A DNA stretch of 8,384 nt from Bacteroidota bacterium. GTDB taxonomy: Bacteria > Bacteroidota > Ignavibacteria > SZUA-365 > JAADGX01. Under the pieces are notes generated by a model. That model was not told the origin of the DNA, ran no database searches, and saw nothing but the letters and a program-made list of their open reading frames with translations. The stretch lies in NCBI GenBank assembly GCA_027021285.1, contig JALUUP010000395.1:1-8384 (forward strand), given 5' to 3'. This document shows, in pieces, positions 6,985-8,384 of the stretch (the first letter of the stretch is position 1; every line of letters begins with the position of its first letter). A program made the translations under genes and the position numbers.

Positions 6985-7067
6985 AAAAGCATGAATATTG
7001 GGGAAAAACCTACCGGATTAGACTCTTACTTTCAGCATACCAAACATATCTCATTCAACATCTTATC

Positions 7068-8384
7068 ATGAAAAACAAGAATTCGAATCACCGTGTTGAT
7101 TTTGCCTTGCGTATTGCGGGTGAAGGCGGTGAAGGAGTTATTAGCAGTGGAGAGCTGTTCGCGCAGGCTGCTGCGCGTACCGAGTACCACGTCTTCTCCT
7201 ATATTACATACCCGGCGGAAATCCGTGGAGGATTTTCCATGATACAGGTACGGGTTCGAAACCGCGAAATATTTTCCATGGGAAGCAGCGTTGATTACCT
7301 CGTCGTGTTCAACCAGCAGGCGTATGACAGGACGATCGACAATCTGCACAAAGGGGGAATGCTCATCTACGATCCCGATACCGTTCAGATCACGGAAGAC
7401 TCCGAATACGTGTACTACCCGATTCCGCTGACCGCGCTGGCCAACGAGGCGACAGGTTCCAATCTCGGAAAAAACGTCGTGGCTCTCGGCGCCCTTGGCA
7501 ACCTGTTCGATGTTGACAAGCAAATCCTCGAGGGACTTATTCGCGACCGGTTCAAACACAAGGGCGCTGATGTCGTCGAGAAGAATATGAAAGCGGTTCG
7601 TTCCGGTTACAAGGCGGGCGCGAAAAATGGTTGGGAGCAGCGGTTCCACCTCGGGACAAAATCGGTGAGCAAGGCGCAGTACATGTTCATCTCGGGTAAC
7701 GAGGCGGTGGCGCTGGGTGCCCTCGCGGCAGGCTGTCGTTTCGTAGCCGGGTACCCCATCACTCCTGCCACGCCGATCTTTGAAACACTCATCAAGCTGA
7801 TGCCCAAGGTGGGCGGCAAGGCTATCCAGATGGAAGATGAAATCGCTTCAATCTCCGCCATCATCGGTGCGTCGTTTGCCGGTGAAAAAGCCATGACACC
7901 GACCTCGGGTCCGGGTCTGCAGTTGATGGGCGAGCAGTTGAACCTTGCTTCCATGCTGGAGCTTCCCATTGTCATTGTCAACGTGCAACGGGGCGGACCC
8001 AGCACCGGTCTGCCGACCAAGACGGAGCAGTCCGATTTGAAGTTTTCCATCTACGGGACGGCTGGGGAGTCGCCTCGCGTAATCCTGGCGCCGACGTCCG
8101 TCGAGGATTGTTTCTACCAGACGATCCGCGCATTCAACCTTGCCGAACGTTTCCAGATGCCGGTGATCGTGCTTACCGATCAATCAATCGGCTTTCGCAA
8201 GGAAACAGTGCGCATTCCCGACTTCAGCAAGATCAAATTCGTTGATGAGTCGATTCCCACGGAGAAAATCAGCATTCCCAGTCCTGACGAAGTGGAAATC
8301 GCTTACCGGATTATTGCCGATGGTGAACTGGATCGATACAAACGTTTCGAAATAACCGCGGACGGCATCTCGCCCATGACTCTT
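7068..8384 (+). CDS. korA: 2-oxoacid:ferredoxin (acceptor) oxidoreductase subunit alpha, fused gamma-alpha type, 3' truncated
   Basis: The frame is open from ATG 7068 to the window end (439 codons, no stop), so the C-terminus is missing. Residues about 10-190 are the gamma-type domain (RIAGEGGEGVISSG at 15-28, EIRGGFSMIQVRV, then VDYLVVFNQQAYD). Residues about 210-439 are the alpha-type domain with the pyrimidine-binding fold: GYPITPATPI from 228, MEDEIASI with Glu256-Glu258, TSGPGLQLM, and QRGGPSTGLPTKTEQSDL at 307-324. With a TPP- and Fe4S4-carrying beta subunit (usually the next gene), the enzyme oxidatively decarboxylates 2-oxoacids, typically 2-oxoglutarate to succinyl-CoA, passing electrons to ferredoxin; it can run in reverse in reductive TCA organisms. 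It acts in the cytoplasm. The substrate is inferred from the family, not proven. No Shine-Dalgarno sequence is visible. It is divergent from tolC and probably starts its own operon. Confidence 0.9.
   Translation, partial: MKNKNSNHRVDFALRIAGEGGEGVISSGELFAQAAARTEYHVFSYITYPAEIRGGFSMIQVRVRNREIFSMGSSVDYLVVFNQQAYDRTIDNLHKGGMLIYDPDTVQITEDSEYVYYPIPLTALANEATGSNLGKNVVALGALGNLFDVDKQILEGLIRDRFKHKGADVVEKNMKAVRSGYKAGAKNGWEQRFHLGTKSVSKAQYMFISGNEAVALGALAAGCRFVAGYPITPATPIFETLIKLMPKVGGKAIQMEDEIASISAIIGASFAGEKAMTPTSGPGLQLMGEQLNLASMLELPIVIVNVQRGGPSTGLPTKTEQSDLKFSIYGTAGESPRVILAPTSVEDCFYQTIRAFNLAERFQMPVIVLTDQSIGFRKETVRIPDFSKIKFVDESIPTEKISIPSPDEVEIAYRIIADGELDRYKRFEITADGISPMTL

Noticed and set aside
7032..8183. Three minus-strand open frames opposite korA
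   Set aside because: They are shadows of the korA frame, which carries all the hallmark 2-oxoacid oxidoreductase motifs without interruption.

Overview
The window looks like an ordinary chromosomal stretch of a fairly GC-rich diderm from the Bacteroidota/Chlorobiota/Ignavibacteriota side of the FCB group. The best clue is the secreted subtilase at 2012-4897. It ends in a type IX secretion (T9SS) C-terminal sorting domain with the YPNPF motif typical of that group. Supporting clues are a TolC-type outer-membrane protein, a fused gamma-alpha 2-oxoacid:acceptor oxidoreductase subunit, mostly Shine-Dalgarno-less starts, and a Bacteroidota-type TTTG/TAnnTTTG promoter candidate. The exact lineage cannot be fixed from this sequence.

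Layout. (1) 2-397, +: the 3' end of a LysM-repeat protein, probably a peptidoglycan hydrolase of the MltD type, whose catalytic part lies upstream of the window. (2) 398-549: an intergenic stretch with a possible terminator and several short palindromes. (3) 550-1905, +: a membrane-anchored LytR-CpsA-Psr (LCP)-like protein with a basic C-terminal extension. (4) 2012-4897, +: a 961-residue subtilisin-like serine protease with signal peptide, propeptide, complete catalytic residues, a beta-sandwich region, a long unrecognised region and a T9SS tail. (5) 4926-6443, -: a TolC-family efflux/secretion outer-membrane channel, convergent with the protease. (6) 6444-7067: about 620 bases between divergent genes, holding a possible gene remnant, a 131-base imperfect inverted-repeat element of dispersed-repeat/MITE character, and a promoter candidate. 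(7) 7068 to the window end, +: KorA-type 2-oxoacid:ferredoxin oxidoreductase alpha subunit, cut off at its 3' end.

The first four genes share an envelope theme: wall binding, LCP-type wall-glycopolymer chemistry, a surface or secreted protease, and an outer-membrane channel. They do not form a single obvious operon. The LysM and LCP genes are the most plausible co-functional pair. The korA gene belongs to central carbon metabolism and appears to start a separate transcription unit. I see no CRISPR array, tRNA, rRNA, intact transposase or defence cluster. I found no convincing evidence for a new multi-gene system. The best leads are the intergenic repeat element with its adjacent remnant, the divergent LCP protein, and the uncharacterised middle of the subtilase.
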